Shown here piece by piece: positions 24,989 through 33,454 of a stretch of 64,000 nt of DNA. The notes beneath the pieces were generated by a model. It worked only from the letters and a program-made list of their open reading frames with translations, made no database searches and was not told the DNA's origin. A program made the position numbers and the translations under genes. Positions within the stretch are counted from its first letter, which is position 1. Each line of letters opens with the position of its first letter. The stretch covers positions 186,001 through 250,000 of the forward strand of contig JANSYA010000005.1 in assembly GCA_024742665.1 (NCBI GenBank). Reading direction: 5' to 3'. This stretch comes from a bacterium. GTDB taxonomy: Bacteria; Spirochaetota; Leptospiria; Leptospirales; Leptonemataceae.

Positions 24989-26146
24989 TCAGGAGCCCCG
25001 GACAGGGCCGGCCGGGTTCAGACTTTCGTAAATTTGCGTCAGCTGCTCTACGTGTTTCTTCCAATCGTAGTCTTTCGCGCGCTTAATGCCGGTGCGAATC
25101 ATTTTATCGCGCAGCTTCGGATCGTCCAAAACCGAATACAGCGTCTTGATAAAATCGTCGGCGTCGCGCGGATCGAAATAGAGCGCGGCGTCGCTGCCGA
25201 TTTCCGGCAAACACGAAGCGCGTGAAGTGATCGCCGGCGTGCCGCAGGCCATCGCTTCGACCAGCGGGAAACCGAATCCTTCATAGAGCGACGGTAAAAT
25301 AAAAACTTCGGCCGCGGCGTACAAAAGCGGCAGCTCTTCGTTGCGTAAAAAAGGAACCACTAACAGACGATCCGCGACGCCTTCGCGTTCCAAGGTTTCG
25401 CGAATATAGTCCGGAATTTTACCGCCGGTGCCGCCCAGCACCAAGGGCACGCGACAGCGACCGCTCTTCCACTCCCGGGCCAGGGCTCGCACGGCGAAGT
25501 CCACGTTTTTGTGGCGTTTGCCGATGCCGATGACCAGCATGAAGCGCGCGGGCAGACCGTACGATTTGCGAAAGGCCTTAACGTCTTTTTCGGACTGGGG
25601 TTTCAGCAGGCGGTGGTCGATCCCGTTGTAGACGACGCTTGTGCGGGCCGCTGCGACCGGAAAGCGGCTCAAGAATTCGCGACGGGTCGTATCGGACACG
25701 GTCGCAACGCGTCGCGCGAAACGCGAGACCAGCCAGAGCATGACATAGGCGTACGCGCGATAGTGCGGCCCGGCGAACTGCGTCGACTGCAAGTGAATCA
25801 GATCATGCAGGACGATCACCGAGCGGCGTAGATAGCGGATCGGCGCGTTGTAGTGCGGTACATGTAGAATTTCGTCGGGGGCCGGGCGCGGAAAAAAAAG
25901 CTGTTCGCCGATGGAATAGATGGAAGACTTGAATTCGGTGATCTTGCCGCCGAATCCCGGCAGGTGTCGGAAGATGTCGCGGGGATTGCCGAGCAGGTGC
26001 AATTGTATATGCTCCTGTTTCATGAGCAGGCGCAGAACGTTTTGAATCTGAGTGCCGATCCCCGAACTGCCGATCATGCGCGCATCGAAACATATTTTTA
26101 CCGGAGCCGCTCTGGATTCATCGCTGTCTGTCGAACTGGCTGCCAT
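24989..26146 (-). CDS. Glycosyltransferase family 4 (GT-B fold)
   Basis: The 385-residue protein is a retaining GT-B glycosyltransferase. KICFDARMIGSSGIGTQIQNVLRLL opens the acceptor domain. The donor domain has VLGGTGGKIPDYI and the E-x7-E signature region PSLYEGFGFPLVEAMACGTPAITS. It would transfer a sugar from a nucleotide donor in envelope glycan or LPS synthesis; the sugar cannot be named. I chose ATG 26146 (MAASSTDSDES) because it follows ggaaag; the 79 upstream residues of the open frame are the antisense of the divergent lipoprotein gene and are not conserved. Confidence 0.88.
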   Translation of the reverse strand: MAASSTDSDESRAAPVKICFDARMIGSSGIGTQIQNVLRLLMKQEHIQLHLLGNPRDIFRHLPGFGGKITEFKSSIYSIGEQLFFPRPAPDEILHVPHYNAPIRYLRRSVIVLHDLIHLQSTQFAGPHYRAYAYVMLWLVSRFARRVATVSDTTRREFLSRFPVAAARTSVVYNGIDHRLLKPQSEKDVKAFRKSYGLPARFMLVIGIGKRHKNVDFAVRALAREWKSGRCRVPLVLGGTGGKIPDYIRETLEREGVADRLLVVPFLRNEELPLLYAAAEVFILPSLYEGFGFPLVEAMACGTPAITSRASCLPEIGSDAALYFDPRDADDFIKTLYSVLDDPKLRDKMIRTGIKRAKDYDWKKHVEQLTQIYESLNPAGPVRGS

Positions 26147-26227
26147 TGCTATCGTCTTTCCGGTCCGCATCGATTCGGCGACGCCGCTCGATGCAAGTTG
26201 CAGCGCCCATATTCCACGGGGTCGTGC

Positions 26228-26527
26228 ATGCTGAAAAGAACCTTTATCCGCCTGACGATCATCCTGCTGGCCGCCGCGACGGTCTGCACCACTGAAGAAG
26301 ACACGCTGCTTTCGCCGGCCGAAGCGAACGCTCAAATTCTCGCGGCCTACGCGGCGAAAGATATACAGTGCGATCAAACTCACGTTCTGACGATTCCCGT
26401 CTTCGTGGATGCCAGCGCCCAGTCGGTCGGACTGTGCGTCTTTGATTTACTCGGCCAGAGCTGCGAAGTCTGGGGCAGCGATGAAAACCTGCCCCTGACC
26501 TGCCTGGCGATTTCGGTCGCGATTTGA
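26228..26527 (+). CDS. Small Cys-containing putative lipoprotein
   Basis: The 99-residue product starts MLKRTFIRLTIILLAAATVC, a lipoprotein-like signal ending at Cys20. The mature part has four further cysteines (QCDQ, GLCVF, SCEVW, LTCLA), suggesting two disulphides in an extracytoplasmic domain. I do not recognise the family. It is divergent from the glycosyltransferase. The longer open frame from 25964 is antisense to that gene and was rejected. Confidence 0.6.
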   Translation: MLKRTFIRLTIILLAAATVCTTEEDTLLSPAEANAQILAAYAAKDIQCDQTHVLTIPVFVDASAQSVGLCVFDLLGQSCEVWGSDENLPLTCLAISVAI

Positions 26528-26549
26528 GCCTGGCCGCGGATTAGAGACT

Positions 26550-26687
26550 GGCAGGGATTTCACTGATGGCACGGATTGATTTTTTTGATCCGGCTCAAAC
26601 GGAAGATCCCCCGCTAAGAACGCGTTCCTTTCCAACAGTGTGGAAATCAGACCGCAGCTCATCTGCGCCATCCGTGAAATCCGTGCC
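26550..26687. repeat. Inverted-repeat element with 23-bp imperfect arms
   Basis: Arms at 26550-26572 and 26665-26687 are inverted copies of a sequence built around GGATTTCAC-GATGGC, differing at about four positions, with 92 bp between. The block lies between convergent genes. It resembles dispersed palindromic repeats that can end transcripts or derive from small non-autonomous elements. No coding sequence fits inside. Confidence 0.6.
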
Positions 26688-26698
26688 AGGATCCCGCT

Positions 26699-27772
26699 TT
26701 AAATCGGCCGCAGCTTCTTCGCGCACTTTGCCACGATCTCTATTCCCGCGACGGCGTCTTCCAGGCGATCGAAGCGCACTGGCTCTGTATCGCCGGCGGC
26801 CATTTCCTTTCGGATTTCGTCGTACAGCGCCAGCCAGGCGTTTTCGTTTTTGCGCGGAATCTTCGGCGCGAAGGGCTGCAGGTCGCGAAAGTTCTGATAG
26901 CGTTTCGAAGGCCGCGACTGAAACCAGAAGTGACCTTCGTTGCCGGAGCGAATGCGACCCTGTTCGAAATCCAGCTGGATCGTGAATTCGAAGTAGTTGC
27001 GCCGGCCGCCGCTTTCCAGACGGGCCTGGAATTCGGGATAACGTAAATCCAGAAAGGCCGTGTCTTCGACGCCGGGCACGGCGCGGGATTCCAGCATGCG
27101 CGCTTCGACGCGCTCCGGTTTGCCGGCGTACCAGATCAAAAGATCGAGCCAGTGAATGGCGTCGTGTAATAAGGGCCCGGCGATGTCGGCCGAAACCGTA
27201 TTCGCTCCCGCGCGCAAAGGCCAGGTCAATACCTGTCCGTGTATGCTGCGCAGCGGTCCCAGGCGTTCTTCGCGCACGTACTGATGCACCAGTCGATACG
27301 CGGGATGATAGCGGCGTTCGAAGTTCACCCAGACCCGCGTCTGCGTTTCGCGCGCGATGCGCTCCAGCCTGCGCGCGTCCGCGAGATTCATGCTGATTGG
27401 TTTTTCCAGCAGCAGCCCGCGCACTCCCGCGCGCATCGCGTCCCGGGCGATGGCGAAGTGAGAGTCCGTTCGCGTCGCGATAATCACAAACTCCGGCTGT
27501 GTTCGCTTGAATAACTCGCGGTAGTCGGTCGCGCTGTCGACGGCGGGGCCTGATCGGCCGCTTTGTTTTCGCCACCAGTTCTGGAATTCGTCGATCTTTT
27601 CGGGATTGCGGTCGCAGATTCCGGCCAGCGTAAAGCCGGGCGTGCGGCTGCGCGAATTCGCGGATTTGTGAAAGCGCGCCAGGGCTCCCGCGTGGGTGCA
27701 GGGTTTCGCCCGCAGGCGATCCTGTTCCAGACCGACTGCGATGCGGCCCAGTCCGATCAAAACTGTTTTCAT
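26699..27772 (-). CDS. Gfo/Idh/MocA family NAD(P)-dependent oxidoreductase
   Basis: The 357-residue protein has an N-terminal Rossmann fold (MKTVLIGLGRIAVGL), the strand FVIIATRTDSH and the family EKP motif in LLLEKPIS. A C-terminal alpha/beta domain has HDAIHWLDLL, where the catalytic His/Asp pair is expected. Such enzymes oxidise or reduce sugars, inositols or sugar nucleotides. The nearby glycosyltransferase makes a role in sugar-nucleotide synthesis plausible. It lies 16 bp after a small membrane protein gene on the same strand. Confidence 0.85.
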   Translation of the reverse strand: MKTVLIGLGRIAVGLEQDRLRAKPCTHAGALARFHKSANSRSRTPGFTLAGICDRNPEKIDEFQNWWRKQSGRSGPAVDSATDYRELFKRTQPEFVIIATRTDSHFAIARDAMRAGVRGLLLEKPISMNLADARRLERIARETQTRVWVNFERRYHPAYRLVHQYVREERLGPLRSIHGQVLTWPLRAGANTVSADIAGPLLHDAIHWLDLLIWYAGKPERVEARMLESRAVPGVEDTAFLDLRYPEFQARLESGGRRNYFEFTIQLDFEQGRIRSGNEGHFWFQSRPSKRYQNFRDLQPFAPKIPRKNENAWLALYDEIRKEMAAGDTEPVRFDRLEDAVAGIEIVAKCAKKLRPI

Positions 27773-27788
27773 GAACGAGAGTCGCGCC

Positions 27789-28115
27789 TCACGAGCCGAC
27801 GCCGAAGAGCTGGAAAATCTTGCGCAAAATCTTCAGGGCGGCGTAGCCGTAGAATCCCCAGAGGATGGAACCAAGCGACAGGGAGAAGATGGCGATGCCG
27901 ATGTCCGGCATGAAAAAATAGAACAGGCTGATCGGGATATCGTAGTAGGTGATGGCGTCGCACGGGCCGCCGCAGTCCCATCGCCAGATGTCGAAATTGC
28001 TGAACAACATCACCATGTGTACGACGGCTCCAGGCAGGAAGCCGGGCAAGAAGTCTTCGTCTAAGAGTATCCGCATAATCTCGCGCGTGCTGCAGGCAGG
28101 CAGCTCAACCGACAT
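27789..28115 (-). CDS. Small membrane protein, unknown function
   Basis: The 108-residue product has hydrophobic stretches at about 27-40 and 63-92 and a Cys-rich motif, WDCGGPCDA, in between, which would face one side of the membrane. I recognise no family. It is divergent from mutL and upstream of the Gfo/Idh/MocA gene, probably in the same transcript. ATG 28115 is the first start; ATG 28076 (MRILLDEDF) is an alternative. Confidence 0.6.
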   Translation of the reverse strand: MSVELPACSTREIMRILLDEDFLPGFLPGAVVHMVMLFSNFDIWRWDCGGPCDAITYYDIPISLFYFFMPDIGIAIFSLSLGSILWGFYGYAALKILRKIFQLFGVGS

Positions 28116-28177
28116 AATTCGGTTTACCTGACGGCCCGTTCAGTTCAGACTGCCCTGCCTGGATAACGTGTACGATT

Positions 28178-30166
28178 ATGTCGGCAAGTATTAAAAGCCC
28201 CCGCATTCACCGCCTGGCGCCGGTGCTCGTGGATAAAATCGCTGCGGGCGAAGTGATCGAAGGTCCGCACTCGGTCCTGAAAGAATTGATCGAGAACGCT
28301 CTGGACGCCGGTGCGACTCGCCTGCGCCTGGAAACGAAGGCCGGCGGCATGGAATCGATTCTGGTCGAGGACAATGGAATCGGCATCCACCCCGACGACT
28401 TGAAGGCCAGCGTGCAGCGTCACGCCACGTCGAAAATCGTCGAGCTGGAAGATCTGGACGAGATCGACACCTTCGGTTTTCGCGGGGAAGCTCTCGCGTC
28501 GATCGCATCGATTGCGCATTTAGAGATTCGTTCGCGTCGCGCTCCGCAGCTATCGCCCGATTCCGAAGGCGAAATTCATGCGTCCCCGGAGTCCGCTGCC
28601 GAAGCCGACGACGGTCTGGGCGCGCGCATCGAATGCCGCGGCGGCGAGCTCGTGCACACAGAAGCGGTGGCCTGCAATCCCGGCACGACCATTCGCGTGA
28701 GCGAATTGTTTTATGCGACGCCGGCCCGGCGTAAATTCGTGAAGGCCGAGCGCACCGAAAACGCCCGGAACCATCAGGCGATTCTACGACTGGCCCTGGC
28801 GAATCCCCACGTGCGCTTCGAATATATTCGCGACGGCAAAGAGTATTTTAATCTGCCGCCGCAAGAATTACCGGAGCGCATCGCCCAGGTCTATCGTTCG
28901 CAGATCGGCAAACACCTGGTCGAAGTGGAAGGCGAAACGAACGGTCTGCGTCTGCACGGATTCCTGACCGACGAAGGATTCTTTCGCGCGAATCGCGACG
29001 GACAATACCAGTATATTAACAATCGCTACGTAGAGATTAAGAACTTTTCGTATTTCGTGAAAAAAGCCTACGGCGAGCTGCTGCCGCCGGGTTCGCATCC
29101 GTACTTCTTTTTATTTTTAGAGATCGATCCCCGCCGGGTCGACGTGAACGTGCATCCGGCGAAACGCGAAGTGCGCCTGCTCGATGAATCGCTTTTGCAC
29201 AGTCTGATCGTGAACGCCGTCTCGAAGGTTTTGCGTCCCCATACCCCGCTCAAATTCGGTCGCTATGCTTCCGACGCTTTCGCATCGACGCACGCTCCGC
29301 ACAATCGGCCGGCCAATGCGAATCAGCTTTTCGGCGGCGCCGCGCGACTGATTCACGACCAGAATACTCTGCTCGAACAGCCGGAAAAAACGAGGCCCGT
29401 ATTCGAAATCGATTCGTCGGACATCGCTTCGCGGCGGGCCGCGTATGAAGCGGCGGATGGTGCGAGTGGCCCGGGTGCGGCCGCGGGCAATGGATCGCAG
29501 GGAGCGGCCTCGGCTGCTGCCGGCGGTAACTCCGCTTTCACCGGGGGAGCGCCGACGGCCGGCAATGACGAAAACAGCCCGGAGCTGCGGCATGAATTTT
29601 TGCCGCGGCGGCACTTCGGCGTTTTGTATGGAACCTATATTCTGGCCGAAGGCGATGACGGCCTGTACATCATCGATCAGCATACGGCCCACGAACGCAT
29701 CAACTACGAAAAGATGCGGCGCAAGTTGGAGGCCATGCGCGGTCAGCGGCAGGCCCTCCTGCATCCCATCCCGGTCGACTGTTTGCCGGACGAGCTGACG
29801 GCCGTGCTTGGCGCTCGCGAGGAACTGCTGGAGAGCGGCTTTCTGATCGAAGAATTCGGTCCGAGTTCGTACATCGTACGTGAAATCCCGCCGTACCTGG
29901 AACCGGGATCCGAAACCGAACTCGTATTGCATTTGATCCATCGCGTGCTGGAAGGCGAAGAGCAGGTGCGACTCTACGACGAGTACGCGGCCATGCGCGC
30001 CTGTAAGGCCTCGATCAAACGCAACGACCACGTTTCGGGAGAGGTGCTGTCGGAAATCCTGAAAGAGCTCGCGGCCTGCGAGAACCCCTCGCGCTGTCCG
30101 CACGGTCGCCCGACCATGCTGCGAATTTCGCCGGCGGAGCTGGATCGCATGTTCCACCGCTCCTGA
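28178..30166 (+). CDS. mutL: DNA mismatch repair protein MutL
   Basis: The 662-residue protein has the GHKL ATPase motifs ELIENALDAGAT, EDNGIGI and FGFRGEALASI. A variable Ala/Gly-rich linker runs from about 385 to 465. The C-terminal dimerisation/endonuclease domain has DQHTAHERINYEKM (the metal-binding DQHxxxxExxxxE pattern), ACKASIKRND and CPHGRPT. These endonuclease motifs mean that it nicks DNA itself, as expected in bacteria without MutH. It is the first gene of a mostly forward run and no mutS lies in the window. Confidence 0.96.
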   Translation: MSASIKSPRIHRLAPVLVDKIAAGEVIEGPHSVLKELIENALDAGATRLRLETKAGGMESILVEDNGIGIHPDDLKASVQRHATSKIVELEDLDEIDTFGFRGEALASIASIAHLEIRSRRAPQLSPDSEGEIHASPESAAEADDGLGARIECRGGELVHTEAVACNPGTTIRVSELFYATPARRKFVKAERTENARNHQAILRLALANPHVRFEYIRDGKEYFNLPPQELPERIAQVYRSQIGKHLVEVEGETNGLRLHGFLTDEGFFRANRDGQYQYINNRYVEIKNFSYFVKKAYGELLPPGSHPYFFLFLEIDPRRVDVNVHPAKREVRLLDESLLHSLIVNAVSKVLRPHTPLKFGRYASDAFASTHAPHNRPANANQLFGGAARLIHDQNTLLEQPEKTRPVFEIDSSDIASRRAAYEAADGASGPGAAAGNGSQGAASAAAGGNSAFTGGAPTAGNDENSPELRHEFLPRRHFGVLYGTYILAEGDDGLYIIDQHTAHERINYEKMRRKLEAMRGQRQALLHPIPVDCLPDELTAVLGAREELLESGFLIEEFGPSSYIVREIPPYLEPGSETELVLHLIHRVLEGEEQVRLYDEYAAMRACKASIKRNDHVSGEVLSEILKELAACENPSRCPHGRPTMLRISPAELDRMFHRS

Positions 30167-30330
30167 TCATTTGTCGCGCTGCGGTGACTCCGGGCCGCAG
30201 CTCTCAGAATGCGTATCGGGCGCTGCGCCGCGTCCAAAAAAATCGATGACCGCTGTTCCGGAATATGCGATGTGTCCAGGTTCTCAACGAGTCGGCGACT
30301 TAGAGCGGCGCACCGACTCCGACTTAAATT

Positions 30331-30918
30331 ATGACGGCGGACGCTGAAAAAAAAGACGACCCGCGCGCGATTCTGATCGCTGTGAGCGGAAGCATCGCCG
30401 CGTATAAAACCTGCGATCTGGTGCGCAGTCTGGTCAAACAGGGCTATCCAGTGCGGGTGATTCTAACCGAAAACGCCGCGCGCTTCGTGGGACCTGTAAC
30501 CTTTCAGGCGCTGACCGGTCACAACGTATACACCTCCGAATGGGAGGCCGGTATGGTTCATATCGATCTGAAGAACCTGGCGGCCGTCTTCGCGGTGGTT
30601 CCCGCGACGGCGAATACGATCGGCAAGATGGCGAATGGAATTGCGGACGATATCGTCTCCAGCACCTACCTTGCGGCGACCTGTCCGGTTTATGTCGCGC
30701 CGTCGATGAACCCGGGCATGTATTCCAGTCAGGCGGTGCAGCGGAATCTGCGCACGCTGGCGGATGACGGCGTGCATCTGATCGATCCTGGCGAAGGCGA
30801 GGTCGTATGCGGAGACACAGGCCAGGGCAAAATGGCGGACATCGCCGCGATCGAAGTGGAGTTGATCGCGGCCTACGAACGTCAGATCGGGGAAAGCGGC
30901 GGCGGCTCGCCTCGATGA
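30331..30918 (+). CDS. coaC: Phosphopantothenoylcysteine decarboxylase (stand-alone CoaC)
   Basis: The 195-residue flavoprotein has [14 protein letters not shown], a His in MVHIDL at the catalytic position, the substrate-binding APSMNPGMY and the substrate-recognition clamp [13 protein letters not shown]. It decarboxylates phosphopantothenoylcysteine with FMN in coenzyme A synthesis. In most bacteria it is fused to CoaB; here CoaB is the next gene. The 165 bp between mutL and this gene shows no clear element. Confidence 0.9.
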   Translation: MTADAEKKDDPRAILIAVSGSIAAYKTCDLVRSLVKQGYPVRVILTENAARFVGPVTFQALTGHNVYTSEWEAGMVHIDLKNLAAVFAVVPATANTIGKMANGIADDIVSSTYLAATCPVYVAPSMNPGMYSSQAVQRNLRTLADDGVHLIDPGEGEVVCGDTGQGKMADIAAIEVELIAAYERQIGESGGGSPR

Positions 30919-30964
30919 TTCGAGTGGGTCGGAGGCCGGCGCGCTTGCATTTACAAAACAATAT

Positions 30965-31651
30965 ATGAATCCTGAAGAGTTTCGTCTGGTAGTCGCGTCG
31001 GGTCCCACCCGGGAATGGCTCGATCCCGTCCGCTTTATTTCGAATCCGTCGACCGGTCAGACCGGCTGGTCTCTGGCCACCGCCGCCGTGGGTCGCTTTC
31101 GAGATGTCGTTTTTATTTCCGGCCCCGGCAGCGAACGCTTTCGGACTGTCGAAGGGGCCAGCAATGTGCTTGTGGAAACCACAGCCGAGATGACTTCCGC
31201 AGTGCGGGATCACATCCGGGATTCCTGCCTGCTGATTATGTCGGCAGCGCCGGCGGACTATACGCCGACCGAGGCCTCCGACCAGAAAATCAAGAAGGTG
31301 GCGGGCGAGCCATATACGCTCACTCTTTCGCCGACGACCGATATTCTGAAATCTTTAATTCCTCTGGCCGCCGGCTGGTCCGCTTTTTACAGGGTGGGTT
31401 TCGCTGCGGAAACCCGCAATCTGGAAGAGTACGCCCGCAAAAAGCTCGCTGAGAAAGATCTGGATTTCATCTGCGCCAATCAGGTGTACAAAAGCGAGGC
31501 CGGTTTCGGCGATCATCCGAATACCCTTCTGGTCATTGACAAAAAGGGTGAAACCTCAAAAATAGGCCCTGCGACGAAAGATGATCTTGCCGTGCGGCTT
31601 CTGGATCACATTGTTGCTCAAATTCCGGCGAAAAATCGGGCCGTAATCTGA
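30965..31651 (+). CDS. coaB: Phosphopantothenate-cysteine ligase (stand-alone CoaB)
   Basis: The 228-residue protein begins FRLVVASGPTREWLDPVRFISNPSTGQTGW, the CoaB signature for nucleotide binding. It continues with MSAAPADYTP, KIKK and the late VGFAAET. It couples cysteine to 4'-phosphopantothenate using CTP and supplies the substrate of CoaC. The start is 46 bp after coaC, so the pair is probably co-transcribed. The split form is known from Leptospira and some other groups. Confidence 0.9.
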   Translation: MNPEEFRLVVASGPTREWLDPVRFISNPSTGQTGWSLATAAVGRFRDVVFISGPGSERFRTVEGASNVLVETTAEMTSAVRDHIRDSCLLIMSAAPADYTPTEASDQKIKKVAGEPYTLTLSPTTDILKSLIPLAAGWSAFYRVGFAAETRNLEEYARKKLAEKDLDFICANQVYKSEAGFGDHPNTLLVIDKKGETSKIGPATKDDLAVRLLDHIVAQIPAKNRAVI

Positions 31652-31701
31652 TCGCGTAGTTTATCAGATACTGTCCGGACTTTTCGAGCAGTATCTAATC
31701 G

Positions 31702-32622
31702 ATGAAACGTACACTCCTTCGCAAATTCTGGTTGATCGGCTTCTGCCTGTTCCTCCTGCCCGGTCTGCTTCTGGCGGAAACGATTATTCTGAAAAACGGA
31801 ACTCGCGTTAGCGGCAAGATCGTCGGCCAGAGTCGCACGACGGTGACCATTCGCAACAATGCCGGCACGCGTGTGATTCAGAAATCCAATATTCGCCGCA
31901 TTAGCTACGAAAATAATAACAACCAGGCCGCTGAAGAAGCGCGGCGCAAAAAGGCTGAAGAAGCCCGTCGCAAGCGCGCTGAAGAAGCTCGTAAAAAAGA
32001 AGAAGCCGAGCGGCTGCAACAAGAAGAGGCCGCCCGAAAATCGGAAGAAGAAGCGCGCAAAGCTGAAGAAGCGAACGCGCAGAAATCGGAAGAAGAGGCC
32101 CGGCTCAAACGAGAAGAAGAAGCTCGTAAAAAAGAAGCAGCGTACAAAGCCGCCGGTCCGCATCGCCTGGACGCGTTTTTGCGCAGTCTGGTTTTACCAG
32201 GCTGGGGTCAGATCTACCAGGGACGCGCGGGCGCGGGCTACGGCATCGGCGGCGGCTTTTTGGCCGGCCTGGGAGTTACGTACTACTTCGAACAGCGCTA
32301 CAATATTGCTCGCGGCGCATACGAAGACAAAGCCAACGACTTTTTTATCACCTCGCCTTTAGTCCTGTCTTCGTTCGGTTCTTCGATTTCCAGTCCGACG
32401 ACGCTCGCTCCTCTGGGTCTGGTGCTCGCCCAGGACACAGCGGATGCTCGTAAGCGCATGGAAGACGCCGGCCGCTGGGCGAACAATACGCGCACACTGC
32501 TTTTGGGTCTCTATCTGTGGAACCTGGTCGATGTGATGGTCTTTCATCCGTCTCCGCAGGAAAGCGTCGGCGTGTCCGTCGGTCCGGAAAGCGTGGGCGT
32601 GCGCTATAGCCTTCGCTTCTAA
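31702..32622 (+). CDS. Leptospira-type LA_0442/LA_0875-like protein with DUF5683 region
   Basis: The 306-residue protein has a signal peptide (1-25, ending LLLAE). A small beta domain (ETIILKNGTRVSGKIVGQSRTTVTIRN, about 26-72) resembles the LA_0442/LA_0875 N-terminal domain. A long Glu/Lys/Arg/Ala-rich coiled coil spans about 75-150. A DUF5683-like membrane region follows with LRSLVLPGWGQIYQGRAGAGYGIG and further hydrophobic segments. The last residues, VGVRYSLRF, end in an aromatic, a feature of outer-membrane barrels. Its role is unknown. This architecture is one reason for placing the host near Leptospira. Confidence 0.78.
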   Translation: MKRTLLRKFWLIGFCLFLLPGLLLAETIILKNGTRVSGKIVGQSRTTVTIRNNAGTRVIQKSNIRRISYENNNNQAAEEARRKKAEEARRKRAEEARKKEEAERLQQEEAARKSEEEARKAEEANAQKSEEEARLKREEEARKKEAAYKAAGPHRLDAFLRSLVLPGWGQIYQGRAGAGYGIGGGFLAGLGVTYYFEQRYNIARGAYEDKANDFFITSPLVLSSFGSSISSPTTLAPLGLVLAQDTADARKRMEDAGRWANNTRTLLLGLYLWNLVDVMVFHPSPQESVGVSVGPESVGVRYSLRF

Positions 32623-32664
32623 TATTATCGCCGTATCTTTTCAGGAGCTGTTCGGGAGGCGAGA

Positions 32665-33423
32665 ATGCGCATCTTAATCCTGACCGGTATCAAAGAAGAG
32701 ATCACTCCGTTCTTTTCTGAGCATCCCTTTGAGTTCGATCGAGGACTGGGCGCCTATCAGTCTACGCGCTATTCCGGACTGTATGCCGCCACCACCGGTC
32801 CCGGCGTAAAAAAATCCAGGGAGATTCGCCGTTTGCTGGAGAAGCTGGTGCCCCACGTGATTGTGAACGCCGGCCTGGTGGGACTGCTGCGGGAATCTTC
32901 GAAAGCGCGGGCGGGGGATCGACTGCGGATCGGTTCTGTGATCGATCAGCGGACGGGCGTCGTCTATCCCGGCGGCGCGGGTCGCGACGCGCTGGTTTCT
33001 GTGGCGCAGCCGGTCTTCGAACCCTCCGAAAAAATGGATCTGGCTCTGGATCACCAGGCGGTCGCCTGCGATATGGAGGCGGCGGTGCTGCTCGGGATCG
33101 TCGGTCAGATTGAAGAAGTCGCCACCGGCAGCCTGGTGGTCTTGTGTAAGGTCGTGGGCGATCGGCCGGATTCGTACAATCTATTTAAGTACGAGCATCT
33201 GGTTCGGGGCTGGGAGCGGAAAAAAACCTGGGAGCGGCTCTGGCTCGGCGTGCGTTTTCCCGGCGGTCCGCGACGGCTGCGGGAGCTGCTGGAGATGAAA
33301 TCCGTGGCCCTGGAAAGTCTGGGCCGGCGTCTGGAAGCTCTGGCGCGCACGCTGGCGGCGGCCAATCCGGATGATCCGGCTCAAATTTCCCGCACCCTCG
33401 ACAGCGTTTTTATTCCCCACTAA
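32665..33423 (+). CDS. Nucleoside phosphorylase-fold protein
   Basis: The 252-residue protein fits the PNP/UDP phosphorylase superfamily: MRILILTGIKEEITPF, the glycine-containing TTGPGVKKS, VIVNAGLVGLL and ACDMEAAVLLGI, which carries the Met-Glu pair that contacts ribose. Members include MTA/SAH nucleosidases and related hydrolases. The usual catalytic Asp region is not clear (VVGDRPDS), so the substrate is uncertain. It lies upstream of the TPR gene with a 31-bp gap. A good Shine-Dalgarno (gggaggcgag) precedes ATG 32665. Confidence 0.75.
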   Translation: MRILILTGIKEEITPFFSEHPFEFDRGLGAYQSTRYSGLYAATTGPGVKKSREIRRLLEKLVPHVIVNAGLVGLLRESSKARAGDRLRIGSVIDQRTGVVYPGGAGRDALVSVAQPVFEPSEKMDLALDHQAVACDMEAAVLLGIVGQIEEVATGSLVVLCKVVGDRPDSYNLFKYEHLVRGWERKKTWERLWLGVRFPGGPRRLRELLEMKSVALESLGRRLEALARTLAAANPDDPAQISRTLDSVFIPH

Positions 33424-33454
33424 TCCGCCGGCGGCTCGATAATAAGAACAGTAT

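Noticed and set aside
25964-26227. Upstream extension of the small lipoprotein gene
   Set aside because: It is antisense to the glycosyltransferase, and a signal peptide begins only at 26228.
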